A DNA stretch of 64,000 nt from Ichthyophis bannanicus (lineage: Eukaryota > Chordata > Amphibia > Gymnophiona > Ichthyophiidae), in contig JAWIIG010000039.1 of NCBI GenBank assembly GCA_033557465.1, forward strand, positions 2,356,001-2,420,000, read 5' to 3'. The position numbers were made by a program, and so were the translations under genes. The stretch's first letter is position 1, and each line of letters starts with the position of its first letter. Shown here piece after piece: positions 1 through 10,613 of this stretch. Below the pieces are notes generated by a model. That model was not told where the DNA came from. It was given only the letters and a program-made list of their open reading frames with translations, and did not search any database.

Positions 1-288
1 TAGGACTCCAAAAAACAAGTTTCCGCCAACTCCAATGAAAACAAAGCAGATCAGCTAAAATTACCCGAACTGCTCCTATAGCTTTGCAAGAAGCTACCAG
101 CCCCCGCTGCACCCAGCTTTCCTTCCCCCCTTACCCTGAGGGATTCAGCGTTGCGGGACGCGTTGCGCACCTCTTGCAGGCCTGCTGCGCCTGCCAGGGA
201 GCTGAAGAGCAAAATAGAGAGTAGAATCCCTGGAGGCAAACAGTGTCCCGACCTTGGGGTTCAGGACGCAAAAGGCCACCGACTAAAT
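1..288. other. Unassigned CpG-containing DNA left of LINE A1
   Basis: This stretch matches no other part of the window. It is locally CpG-rich around 145-200. On the minus strand an open frame runs through about 239-51 and encodes a hydrophobic stretch followed by a polar segment, but it has no ATG (it opens with TTG). A splice-acceptor-like TTTGCCTCCAG lies upstream and a donor-like GGTAAGG lies near 140-134. It could be an internal exon of a host gene or chance. Confidence 0.3.
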
Positions 289-382
289 CATAAGAACATA
301 ACATATGCCATACTGGGTCAGACCAAGGTCCATCAAGCCCAGTATCCTGTTTCCAACAGTGGCCAATCTAGGTCATATGTAC

Positions 383-1713
383 TGTGATGCAGCAGACCAG
401 TGGGGAACAGAAGAAAATAGTTTAAACACGAAAAAAGGCATGCACAAGCTGCAGTATTTTCAGGAACCTGATAAGGGGAGCAAGAGGGACCTCCGGAAGA
501 CTGAGGATCCACGCCCCACAGGGTGTGACCAAAAGCCAGCCAGCCTCCAATCCAGGAAGGCAGGAACTCCTTTTAAAGAAAGTCTGGAAGACTGGAGAAG
601 GGGAAGTGGCGGTAAAAGCGAAAGTGGCGGTAGCAGCAGGAGCAGCAGAGAAGGCAGAGAAGTTACAGAGCCTGCAGAAGCCGGAGGAGCGGCAGGAGCT
701 GCAGAGGTGGCAGAAACTGCAGAAGCTACAGACGCTGCTGGAGTGCCGGAAGGAGGAGCAGGCCAGAGAGACCTGAAAGGACGGAGAGTACGGAAGGATC
801 CAGGAGATCCGGGAACACGAAAGCAGTACTGGGACAGCTGTGTGAAGTCAACCGAAGGATGGTTGAAAAACCCACGCCAGCTTGCAGGAGCAGGGCAGAA
901 TCTCACCAGGAGTAGGCCTCAAGCCTTACCCCAAGGAGAGAAGCCGGCATTACAAGGTAACCCACACTTAGTTGGGAACAGCCTTCAGGGAGCTAGCCTG
1001 TGGAGAGGACAGGAAGCAGAAGGTCCCTGTTCATGTAACATTTCTCATGATACAAGGTATGAAAAGCTTTTATCAAATGAGAGACTTTTGAATAAGCAAT
1101 GTTTGCAGAAAGCTAATATAAAACCTAGGAAGAGGGAAGAATATTCGCCTTGTAGAACAGTTCATGACCGACGCCCCACTCTGAACCCAAGGCATTGGGA
1201 GGTCATACAGCGTTTGGCTGAAAAGCCCAATTATAGGTTGCCCAGAACCACGGACCCTGTTTCAGAGGCGTATGATCAGGAACCAATGCAAGTGGAATTG
1301 GTAGAATCCCTTTCAGATGAGGAAATGGACTGTAGTTATTGTACCACTGGAACTTGGAATCCTTGAATAGCATGTGAGCAGTAAACTGGTAAAATAGGAA
1401 ATGTTTGTTTTGTATCACCTCTATGAAGAGAACAGTGGTTGCTTTGAACCTGAGTTTTACTTTTTCTAACCTGACGTAAGGACATTTCTTTTATTGTTTT
1501 GGGACTGATCCTTTGAACCTTTGCAAGACAAGGGAAATAAAGCCTTAATTTCCCTCCACTTGGAAACCTGTGTTCTTTGGGTATTGGGTAATAAGGACGC
1601 TACCAAGGCTATACATCCCTGGGACCTGAAAAATACGTACCAATCCCAACCTTATCTTTATTTGTGTCCGACCTACCTTGGTGCCCATTAGCCACCAGGG
1701 TGGCGTCACGACA
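383..1713 (+). mobile_element. Solo LTR-1 (1331 bp) carrying an internal ORF
   Basis: The element starts TGTGATGC and ends ACGACA, the TG...CA ends of an LTR. It is flanked by the direct repeat GTAC at 379-382 and 1714-1717. Removing it joins ...GGTCATAT-GTAC-CTAGCAG, which is exactly the uninterrupted CR1 3' UTR seen in other copies. A polyadenylation-like AATAAA lies near 1536. No internal retroelement region is attached, so it is a solo LTR. Its size, its ORF and the motif at the ORF end link it to the LTRs at 5115-6662, 34014-36443, 49174-51524 and 58956-60310. Confidence 0.9.
440..1366 (+). CDS. LTR-embedded ORF, 309 aa, MDCSYC C-terminus
   Basis: This is an intact reading frame lying wholly inside solo LTR-1. 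The frame is open from the LTR start (383), and the first ATG inside the LTR is at 440. The predicted protein is charged and low in complexity: a Ser/Gly/Ala/Glu-rich segment around residues 55-120, then basic stretches, and a C-terminus that reads EPMQ, an acidic/serine run, MDCSYC and about six more residues. I recognise no enzymatic or membrane domain and no signal peptide. LTRs rarely code for protein; mouse mammary tumour virus is a known exception. Function is unknown. The same terminal motif occurs in the other LTRs of this family in the window, which argues against chance. Confidence 0.55.
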   Translation: MHKLQYFQEPDKGSKRDLRKTEDPRPTGCDQKPASLQSRKAGTPFKESLEDWRRGSGGKSESGGSSRSSREGREVTEPAEAGGAAGAAEVAETAEATDAAGVPEGGAGQRDLKGRRVRKDPGDPGTRKQYWDSCVKSTEGWLKNPRQLAGAGQNLTRSRPQALPQGEKPALQGNPHLVGNSLQGASLWRGQEAEGPCSCNISHDTRYEKLLSNERLLNKQCLQKANIKPRKREEYSPCRTVHDRRPTLNPRHWEVIQRLAEKPNYRLPRTTDPVSEAYDQEPMQVELVESLSDEEMDCSYCTTGTWNP

Positions 1714-1791
1714 GTACCTAGCAGTTTCCCCAAAAGACATAGGTTCCGCAATGCTTGTACTGGGTCAAGTATTGATATCCTGGGTCCATTC

Positions 1792-4758
1792 TTAATAATG
1801 GTTTATGGACCTTTCCTCCAGGAACTTGTCCAAACCTTTTTTAAACCCAGCTACACTAACAGCCTTTAATACATCCTCCGGTAACAAATTCCAGAGTTTG
1901 ATTACACGCTGTGTGAAAAAATATTTTCTTTTATTAGTCTTAAATAGTTAACCCTGTAGCTTCATTGCATGTCCCCTAGTCTTTCTATATTCTGATAACG
2001 TAAACAATCGATCTACGTTTACCTGTTCCACTCCGTTCATTAATTTATAGACTTCTATCATATCTCCCCTCAGCCGTCTCTAATCCAGGTTAAAGAGCCT
2101 TAACCTTTTTAGCCTTTCTTCATAGGAGTATCCTTCTATCACCTTTACCATTTTGGTGGCTCTTCTCTGAACCTTTTCTAATAATGCTATATCCTTTTTA
2201 AGATACGGTGACCAGAATTGCACACAATATTCAAGGTGCGGTCTCACCATGGAACGATATAGAGGCATTATAATATCTTTAGTTTTATTTTCCATTCCTT
2301 TCCTTATGATACCTAGCATTCTATTTGCTCTCTTGGCTGCCGCTGCACACTGGGCCGAGGGTTTTAACATGTTATCCACAATGACGCCTAAATCTTTTTC
2401 CTGGGTTGTCGTTCCTAATGTGGAACCTTGCATTGTGTAACCATAGTTTGGGTTGTTCTTCCCTAGGTGCATAACTTTGCACTTGTCCACATTAAATTTC
2501 ATCTGCCATTTTGATGGCCAGTCTTCTAATTTATCAAGCTTCTCTTGCAATTTTCCACAATCCTCTTGGGTTTTAACAACTTTAAATAGTTTTGTGTCAA
2601 ATGCAAATTTGACAACCTCACTCGTTATTCCACTTTCCAGGTCATTTATGAATATGTCAAAAAGAAGCTGACCCAGCACAGATCCCCGGGGTACACCACT
2701 ATTCACCTTTCTCCATTGGGAAAATTGGCCATTTAGCCCAACCCTCTGCTTTCTATCTTTTAACCAGTTCTTGATCCACAGTAGTACACTGCCTCCTATC
2801 CCATGACTCTTTAGTTTTGCCAAAAGTCTCTGATGAGGGACCTTGTCAAAGGCTTTCTGAAAGTCCAGGTACACTATATCAACCGACTCACCTTTGTCCA
2901 CCTGTTTATTCCCAATTTCAAAAAAACATAACAGATTAGTAAGACAAGATCTTCCTTGTCTAAAGCCATGTTGGCTGTCTCCCATTAGGCCATGACTATC
3001 TACATGCTGAGTAATTTTATTCTTTATGATGGTTTCTACCATTTTTCCCGGTACTGACGTGAGGCTCACCGGTCTGTAGTTTCCCGGATCACCCCTGGAA
3101 CCCTTTTTAAAAATTGGTGTTACATTGGCGATCCTCCAGTCTTCAGGTATTAGAGATGATTTTAATGATAGTTCACAGATTACTAATAGCAGGTCTGCAA
3201 TCTCATATTTGAGTTCTTTCAATACCTTTGGATGTATACCATCCGGCCCAGGTGATTTGCTACTCTTCAGTTTATCTAATAGTTGTAATACATCTTCCCG
3301 ATGTATCGATATTTTCTTCAATTCTTCCACACCTTTAAATACCACTTCAGTCATGGGTAACATCCCTACATCTTCCTCAGTAAAGACCGAAGCAAGGAAT
3401 TCATTCAGTCTCTCCGCTATCGCCTTGTCGCCTCTTAGTGCACCTTTAACTCCTCTATCATCTAATGGACCAACTGACTCTCTCACAGGTTTTTTGCTAC
3501 GAATGTACTTGGAAAAAATCTTTATTTCGTGTTTTTGCTTCCACAGCAAGCTTCTTCTCAAATTCTACCTTTGCCTACTTTATCAATGCCTTGCATTTGA
3601 TTTGCCAGTGCTTGTGCTTTTTCCAGGTTTCGTCGTTTGGCTCTTTTTTCCATTTCCTGAAAGATGCTTTTTTGGCAACAACAGCCTCTCTGACCTCACC
3701 TTTAAACCATGCTGGCAGTTTTTAAGACTTCCTTTCTTCCTTTCTTAAAGCATGGAATACAGCTGGTCTGGGCTGCCAAGATAGTATTTTTCAACAACAC
3801 CCAAGCTTGATGTAAGTCTTTAACCTTTGCAACTGCTCCTTTTAGTTTTTTCTTAACTGTTTTCCTCATTTTATCATAGTCTCCCTTTCGAAAGTTAAAA
3901 GGCAGTACTGTGCATTTCCGTACTATCCCTCCTCCACTAATTATATCAAAGGCGATCATGCTATGATCACTATTGCCAAGTGGCCCCAATACCCTTATCT
4001 CTTGCACTAGATCTGGTGTTCCACTAAGGACTAGGTCTAATATGGCTTCCCCTCTGGTCGGTTCATGAACTAGCTGCTCAAGAAGCAGTCATTTATGTCA
4101 TCTAGGAACTTTATCTCCCTAGCATGTCCTGCCATGACACTGATCCAGTCGATACCGGGGTAATTGAAATCACCCATTATTATTACCGCGCTGTAACTTT
4201 TGTTAGCTTCCTTGATTTCTTTGAGCTTTTCATCATCCATTTGTTAATTCTGGCCAGGGGGTCGATAGTACATCCCCACTGCCATCGCCTTCCCCTTTTT
4301 ACATGGAATTTCAATCCATAGAGATTCTACAACACATTTTGTTTCCTGCAAAACTTGAATCCTTTCTGACTCAATGCCCTCTCTAACATAGAGCGCAAAC
4401 CCCTCCACCAATTTGATCAGCTCTATCATTACGATATAGTTTGTACCCAGGTATCACAGTGTCCCACTGGTTGTCCTCCTTCCACCATGTCTCTGATATT
4501 TCAATCATATCTAACCTCTCATTTAGTGCTATATATTCTTACTCTCCCATCTTATTTTTTTAGACTTCTAGCATTTGCATACAAGCATTTTAGAGACTGT
4601 ATTTTATTCATCTTAATTTGGCTATTGGTAGACATGGGTAATTTGAGATCTTTAAGCTCTGTCTGCTCCATACTCGCGGGCATTTGGGCTACTTTACTCT
4701 TTTTTGGAACCTCTCTGCTTTTGGTAGTATCCTTCAAGGATACATTCTTCCGAACCAT
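1792..4758 (-). pseudogene. CR1 ORF2 (endonuclease-RT), copy A1, broken
   Basis: ORF2 of CR1 LINEs encodes an apurinic-type endonuclease followed by a reverse transcriptase. The start is taken at the ATG near 4758 because the same N-terminus opens copies A4 and A5. The RT half is open from 3561 to 2080. It includes the YLDFQKAFDKVPH region and a GSVLGQLLFDIFINDL region, but the catalytic loop reads KFAFDTKLF where copies A5 and A7 have FADD, so a catalytic aspartate is lost. The endonuclease half is split among frames at 4429-4244 and 4007-3702. Stops and frameshifts make this copy inactive. Confidence 0.88.
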
Positions 4759-5114
4759 CCGCTCTTGGGCGACTGTCAGCTTTCCCCTAATATCTAGTTT
4801 AAAAGCTGTTCTATCTCCTTTTTAAAGGTTAATGCCAGCAGCCTGGTTAAGGTGAAGCCCATCCCTTCGGAAGAACCCCTCCTTTCCCCAGAATGTTCCC
4901 CAGTTCCTAACAAATCCAAAACCCTCATCTCTGCACCATTGTCTCATCCACGCATTGAGACTCCGGAACTTTGCCTGCCTTTTGGGTCCTGCACGTGGAG
5001 CGGGAAGCATTTCGGAGAACGCTACCCTGGAAGTTCTGGATTTCAACTTCCTACCTAAAAATCTAAATTTAGCCTCCAGAACCTCCCTACCACATTTTCC
5101 TATGTCATTGGTAC

Positions 5115-6662
5115 TGTGACGTGGTAGCTTCCCCAGAAGCTATGGAAACAGATAGTGATCCGGTGGAGAGAACCGGTACTGCAGGAGAATGCAGGATTTT
5201 CTCTTCTGAGAGAAAGAAACACATGACTAATCAGGTAACACAGCTCACCTCAGGAGAGGAGAGAAGCAAAGTTCCTGATTGGGCACGCCCAAGCAGGAGG
5301 CGGGCTGTGCAGTACACAGGCAGCTTGTTAAGCAGCCAGGAACAGAAACAGTTAGATTCAGATTCGAGAGAAGGAGGAGATTTGGATTCAGAAGTCCAAG
5401 AGTTGGAGAGAGAAACACTGAGCAGCTGTGATTCATTGAGGAAGGATTTTAACTCAAGAAGCAGGTACCTGGGAGACTCAGGGGCTAAAAGAATCTTCTG
5501 TGACCAGGAGAGTTCCAGAGCACTGAGAGACCCAAGGTTACAGCCCAGGCTTCTGGAGGACAGAGCAGAGCCGTGGAAGAGAAGGCAGAGGGGCAAAGAA
5601 TTCTCAGGGAAGAAACCTCAGCACAAGGTACACGGTGTGATTGATACAGCTAGCAAGTTTTATAGTGTGAAGCCAGAAAGAGTGAAAGATGATTTTAAAA
5701 CCCAGGACAGAGTCAGTCAATATGGTGGCAGTTGGGTGCAGCATGGAAATTGTTTAAGCAGTCCCAGCTATTCTCACAAGCCAGCTGAAACATTTAGCAG
5801 GAAAGCTAATAGGAAGAAAACAGCTGACTTGTATTGCAGAGACGTAAGCCAGGAGAAGTCTGACGGTCCTACGTTTGAAGCACTCTTTAGAGACTCTCCA
5901 AACATAGCTGAAGTTTTTACCACGGCACTTACATTCACAGACAAGTGGGGGAGGGATACTTCCAGCACAATGAATGCTTGTCCTAACAGATACAGCATTG
6001 CCAATTATCCTGAGATAAGGAACTCAAACAAATACTTACCTGAAGGAAGCAGGCTGAATTACTTCTTAATGACTTCAGAGAATTTCTAGAGAGACGGGCA
6101 ATTTCTAGCCATAAGCCAGCACAGCCTGAAAATAGTTCTAAGTGGAAATGCCAGTAGTCTGTTCTATGCCATCTATAGAACAAGAACAGCCTATGGATTG
6201 CTCAACCTGTCTCATTGAGAAAGATAATTAAAGCAAAGCTTGAAAGGTTATATGCAGAAATATACCAGAAGTAACCTGAATGTTTGCAATGCTGAAGAGC
6301 TTATGAAAAGTAAATAAGTTAAAGCATAATTTATTTGTACCTCAGGAGCACTATTGTTTTGCCAGGGTTTATTTAGTTAAAGCAGAGGTCACATGCCCAC
6401 TGAATGTGAACCCTAGCTGATAATGGACATTTAGCACAGCACTGAAAAGCCTGTTTTGCTTCATTCTTGTTTTGGATATTATACCTTCTATAGCGTCTGT
6501 TGCATTTCAACTGCGGAGCGGGAGAAATAAAACCTCATGTAAATAAATATTCTTTGCCTGCCTTACTACTTGACCTTACACAAGTACAACCTCAACCCTC
6601 AAGGGCATTCAAAGGCCAGCCCCTCCTGAAATCCTCAAGGTTTAGGGAGCGGGTGGGTGGCA
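5115..6662 (+). mobile_element. Solo LTR-2 (1548 bp) with internal ORF
   Basis: It begins TGTGACGTGG and ends GGGTGGCA, flanked by GTAC at 5111-5114 and 6663-6666. Removing it restores the CR1 ORF1 sequence ...TCATTG-GTAC-CGACATGTACC found intact at about 41385-41405. An AATAAA lies near 6527. It carries an ORF and a decayed MDCSTC end like LTR-1. It is about 200 bp longer than LTR-1 and the full element's LTR, so it may belong to a different subfamily. Confidence 0.88.
5121..6218 (+). pseudogene. LTR-embedded ORF in LTR-2, MDCSTC end out of frame
   Basis: The frame is open from 5121 to 6089 (322 codons); an early Met context reads PEAMETDSD, resembling EPMEIDK at the start of the ORF in the full element's LTR. 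The protein is hydrophilic, rich in Ser, Arg, Glu and Lys, with no recognised domain. The family's terminal motif is present downstream at about 6193-6210 as QPMDCSTC but in the +1 frame, after several stops. This looks like a once longer ORF broken by a frameshift near its end. Function is unknown. Confidence 0.5.
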
Positions 6663-7600
6663 GTACCGACATGTACCAAGATAGCAGACTCCTCCCCAGC
6701 ACTATCTAAGACCTTATCTAGGTGGCGCGTGAGGTCCGCTACCTTCCCATCAGGCAGACATGTTACCAGGCGATCCTCACGTCCACCAGCTACCCAGCTA
6801 TCTACATGCCTAATGATCGAATCACCAACTATAACGGCTGTCCTAAACCCTTCCCTCGTGGGCACATGGCCCTGGAGAAACTTCCTTGGTGCGAGAGGGT
6901 TTTACATCACCTGGAGGACAGGTCCTAGTTACAGGATCACTTCCTGCCACATCAGGGTGATGCTCTCCTGTCACGTGACCTCTCTCCTCCATGGCAACAG
7001 GGATGCTGCCAGACTGGAGGTGAGACTTCAGGACTATATCCCTGTAGGTCTTGTCTATGTAACCTCTCTGCCTGTCTTATGTTTTCCAAGTCTGCTACTC
7101 TATCCTCTAGAGAACGGACTCGTTCCCTGAGAGCAAAGAGCTCCTTGCACCTAGTGAACACGTAAGACCCCTCACCAACTGGGAAAAAAATCATACATGT
7201 GACACTCAATGCAAAAGACTGGAAAGCCCCCATCTCGCTGCTGGACTGCTGTCTGCATCTTAGTTTTAAGTTTCTATTTAGATCTTTAAGTTCTTTACTT
7301 ACTAAGCGTTGCCATAAAACAGTACCTAATACGTTTAATATACCTTGTTCACCTGAAGCTTAATTAATCTCAGGTCCTTAGTGTATGACTGATTTGGGTA
7401 ACGAGCTTCACCTGAGAGCACCTCCTGTCTGTTAAAATGTGTCAGTACCAATAAAGGTACGATTATCCCAGGGGTGGGTGGATGTGGGGAGGGAGGGAGG
7501 GAAATAAAACTTATTAAAAGATGGCTGCTACACAGTACCCTGTCCTGTGCTGCTGAGGTAATCTATTCTTATTTGATTTAAATTATAGCTCTTTGCTGCT

Positions 7601-7821
7601 GCTAGGCTCTAACTTATTACAAAATTTAAACTACAAGCTCTCTGCTGGGTTCTAAATTTAACCAGAAAGCTCTCTTCTGTGTTTTAAATTTAAACTAAAA
7701 GTACTTTACTGATGCTAGGCCCTGAATGACTATTAAATTTAAACTACAAGCTCTCTGCTGGGTATGAAATGTAACCAGAAAGCTCTCTTCTATGTTTTAA
7801 AGGTAAACTTAAACTGCTGCT
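7601..7821. repeat. Two-copy tandem repeat, unit about 110 bp
   Basis: GCTAGGCTCT at 7601, GCTAGGCCCT at 7714 and ACTAGGCCCT near 7822 mark repeat boundaries of 113 and 108 bp. Within each unit the order AAACTACAAGCTCTCTGCTGGGT, AACCAGAAAGCTCTCTTCT, TGTTTTAAA recurs. It lies just beyond the 5' end of LINE A1 coding homology, so it may be a promoter repeat of that LINE, but the link is inferred. Confidence 0.7.
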
Positions 7822-7956
7822 ACTAGGCCCTGACTGATTTAACAAAAAATAGTGGGTTCACAGATTAATTAGCTTTAATAAAAAGAATTCCTTTCAGAAA
7901 ATTCCCAGAAGTATACATTCACAATTGCAGATCTCTCTCCAGAAGTAACAGTCCCC

Positions 7957-8030
7957 TTTTATTTATTTATTTATTTAACTGTATTTATATCCCGCTTTTC
8001 ACTGTATTTATAACCCGCTTTTCACAAGAC
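7957..8030 (-). repeat. SINE 3' tail fragment
   Basis: On the minus strand this reads GTGAAAAGCGGGATATAAAT followed by (AAAT)n, matching the 3' tail of the SINE at 30858-31127. A 26-base piece (CGCTTTTCACTGTATTTATA region) is duplicated in tandem. No tRNA-like head is seen, so it is a 5'-truncated copy. Confidence 0.6.
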
Positions 8031-9889
8031 TAGAATCAACAGTGTTAGCTAAAAATTAACAAGGTTATCTCTCACTAAAGAGAGTTTCTTTTTCTTTTTG
8101 AAATCCCACCGAAGTCCGTGGGACCCAAGCGTCGAACACAGCCCCTTAAAGCTGTGCATTAACCATAACCAGAGAAATGAAATGAAATCCTGCTCTAGAA
8201 ATAGATGAGAATTTCCTGGGAAGGGCATGCTAAGTGGAGCTATGAAACACACAGGCACCCCCCCCCCCCCCGGCCTTTCTGCAGTCAGAGAAATAGCAGT
8301 GGGATACACCGACAACCTTGCAAATGGAGGTCTTAGAGGTTGCTGTGCCTGTGTAAACCTGAAGAGTAATACGATTTTGTATTTTACCACCCCCCCCCCC
8401 AGGGATGGGGGCACTGAATACTATATGTGCTTCATGAGCAGCGTTGCCATCCGGTGGCCTTTAGGGCACCAGAGCCCAACAAACGATACAGAAGTTAAGA
8501 GCTTTAATTAACCCTTTGAAGGCCTACTGCATTCTGCAGTTGGGTTAATTTTTGCATATTTCAGGAAAATTGTACCCGTCTTATTCAATATGTTCTAATA
8601 GTGATTTTCCTTCTGCTATGGTCATGTATTATATACCATTTGCTAGGAATATTTAGTCAGTTGCTTGTTTAGTCACTAACCCATGAGAGCCCATGAGGTG
8701 GCCCTGTGGTTATTTCTTCCCTGACTTGCAAAGAATGATCAATCTGATATGGCTGCATACACACGGTCACAGAAAGGCACTATTGAGTACCAGCTGCCCT
8801 CTAGTGGCCATAGACCGAGCACAGGCACTTCTTGGTTGGCAGTTAACTGTTATATACTTTTTTATATCCTAAGGTTTTCTAAACCTGTTCCTGTGAAACC
8901 ACAGGCGTTTGGGCAACTTTCACTATAGAATACACAAAGGCACACTTCCAGCCTGTCCCTCCTTCCAACTACAAATTAGGGCTCTGCTCTTGAACCTAAA
9001 AGCTGGCAATTTTCCTACTATCCCAGGATTTAACAGATGCTCCTCAGAGACATGATTAGGAGGGAAGGAACATGTGGTATCAGAGATCAATGCCAAAACT
9101 GCTGTTCTATAAAACTAAGAATAAACTTAAAAATAAAGAGGACTGACAACAGCCCCCCTTAAGGCTGAGAAACCCCCCGAGCCTCAAAAAACCTACAAAC
9201 AAAAGAAAGAAAGAAACACTAGGCCCAAAAATCTAGCCATTCTGCCTGTTGTCTTCCTCACACAGGCAGCTCCCTGCAACTCTCGCCATGCGGTCCAAAT
9301 ACCTAGAGAGAAACTGGCCGCCCCTTCGCCAATGAATTTTGGCGCCAAGAACAACAGCCGCTGCAAAAAGGAGGCCTCAGCAGACTGACAGAACCTAAAG
9401 GCCTTACCTGCAGGGCCGAAAGCCACGCAGCCTGCTCCTACCGCCTTGAATTCCTCCGATCCTCAAGCCGCGCTGATGCACCTGGCAGCCGCAGCGAGGA
9501 TCGCTCAGCCGGTTCCACAGAGTAAAATTAAAATCCCGCAGCAACGGAGAGGCTCCATCTCAGACAGCTTCAGTGTGGCTGTACGGGTCCCGGAGCTCTC
9601 TCCCGTACTGTCCATGGGAGAGAGATCTGCACCGGCGAATGCCTGCAGCAAGTGAAAATAACTGACAAGGAGGGAAAGCGAGAGCTGCTACTAATTTAAA
9701 GAGCTCAAATTTAAAATTACTGTAAATATAAGGAAATTTGTTCCTAATAACTAAAGGGAACTAATCCCTGATTGCCATTTAACTGAATTAAAAGTAAAAT
9801 TAAAAATAAAAATAAAAAGTAAAATCAGAATAGAATTTGTCACACTAAATGCTCCTTATCTGTTCCCCCCAAGTGAGCCCAGAAGCTAG

Positions 9890-10057
9890 GCTCACTATGT
9901 CCTCCTGCTGCATGGAGATTGGACACACTGGAGGCTGAAGGGAGATACCAGCAGGCTATATCCAGTGATGTCACGACTTTGGCATGCCCAGTCTCCAAGC
10001 TGCAGGAGGAGGTGCACAACCCAGAGGTGGAGGACTAAACTGGAGGAACGATAAGGA
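9890..10057 (-). repeat. Unclassified repeat X, copy 1
   Basis: The segment shares CAGTCTCCAAGCTGC, ACCCAGAGGTG and ACGATAAGGAAT in the same order and spacing with 22240-22402. Its right edge coincides with the point where the DIRS-1 recombinase is cut off. The family is not recognised; it could be a terminal segment of another retroelement. Confidence 0.45.
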
Positions 10058-10613
10058 ATAATTCCAGAGGTATCGCAAGGGGGTTAAGACCCTTCTGCGA
10101 GCACCATATGGTAAACCTCTTCCACTTAAAAGCATAAGAGCGTCTTGTGGAAGGTTTCCTGGAAGCATAAAGGACATCCTTTACTTGCTGAGAGAGGTTA
10201 AGATCATGAAGATCTAGGCCTTCAGCAACCAAGCTCTGAGATGCAGAGACTGGGGATTGGGATGCCATAACATGCCGTTTTCCTGTGAGAAGAGATCTGG
10301 AGCAGATCCTAACTCCAGGGAGGGAACTTGAGAGAGATGTAGAAGCAGAGGGTACCACACTTGCCGCGGCCAATGTGGAGCTATGAGAATCATATGGCCT
10401 CTGTCTCTCTGAAGCTTGAACAGGGTTTTGGGAATTAGGGGAATGGGTGGAAAGGCAGAAAGGAAGTCTTGACCCCAGTGAATGAAGGAAAGCATCCCTG
10501 GCCTGAGAGCCCTGAGCCAGAATTCTGGAACAGAACTGGGGAAGTTTGGCATTCAATGGACTTGCAAAGAGGTCTATGTCCGGGGTTCCCCAAATTTGAA
10601 AGATCTTGGCCAC
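10035..10613 (-). pseudogene. DIRS-1 tyrosine recombinase, N-terminal fragment
   Basis: This frame overlaps the 3' end of the capsid-pol frame, as DIRS recombinase genes usually do. The segment around residues 145-185 reads SRKPSTRRSYAFKWKRF and resembles the N-terminal SAM-like part of DIRS recombinases; the intact equivalent in DIRS-2 reads SRRQSTRKSYALKWRRF. It then runs into repeat X, so the catalytic Arg, His-x-x-Arg and Tyr are absent. Confidence 0.75.

Larger units (their letters stand above)
4822..7233 (-). pseudogene. CR1 ORF1 with coiled coil and SGNH-esterase domain, split by LTR-2
   Basis: The N-terminal part (7233-6952) has a heptad-like segment reading LRERVRSLEDRVADLEN. The middle part (6865-6667) contains VIVGDSIIRHVD, matching the GDS nucleophile block of SGNH/GDSL hydrolases, then a VHVGT block. 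The C-terminal part (5046-4822) contains DGLHLN, matching the catalytic Asp-x-x-His block. CR1 ORF1 proteins with an esterase domain are established for this clade. The solo LTR at 5115-6662 splits the esterase domain right after the VHVGT block, with target duplication GTAC. Frameshifts are also present, so the copy is dead. The better preserved C-terminal half is in copy A5. Confidence 0.8.
289..7250 (-). mobile_element. CR1-type LINE copy A1, interrupted by two solo LTRs
   Basis: The 3' end is at 289, where the strand reads ...CTTATGTTCTTATG, the 8-base tail unit that also ends copies A2-A5 and A7. CR1-clade LINEs typically end in a short 8-base repeat. Reading leftward from the 5' side the copy has an ORF1 remnant (7233-4822) and an ORF2 remnant (4758-1792). 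Solo LTRs at 383-1713 (in the 3' UTR) and 5115-6662 (inside ORF1) split it. Both have 4-base duplications that restore a continuous LINE when removed. The exact 5' end is not certain; homology to a coding region stops near 7240. Confidence 0.9.
7251..9860. other. Intergenic/intronic DNA; no gene recognised
   Basis: The left part (7251-7860) may be the 5' UTR of LINE A1 and holds a roughly 110-bp tandem duplication. A SINE tail lies at 7957-8030. Homopolymer C tracts are at about 8261-8274 and 8391-8400. The remainder (8030-9860) has only short open frames with no recognisable domain, and an AT-rich stretch at 9690-9840. I see no promoter, RNA gene or coding exon I can support. Confidence 0.5.

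Noticed and set aside
51..239. 62-residue minus-strand ORF with a signal-peptide-like start
   Set aside because: It starts at TTG, not ATG, and ends soon after; kept only as a possible internal exon.
305..439. N-terminal 45 codons of the long ORF at 305-1366
   Set aside because: They read CR1 3' UTR in antisense across the LTR edge; the LTR ORF can start only inside the LTR, first ATG at 440.
2249..2440. Recurrent MERYRGIIISxVLFSIPFL ORFs (2249, 31879, 40193, 63416)
   Set aside because: They are antisense shadows of CR1 ORF2 near its RT C-terminus; the same stretch recurs with every LINE copy.
8227..8511. 94-aa ORF with a poly-Pro run
   Set aside because: The Pro run comes from a poly-C tract and no domain or splice signal supports it.
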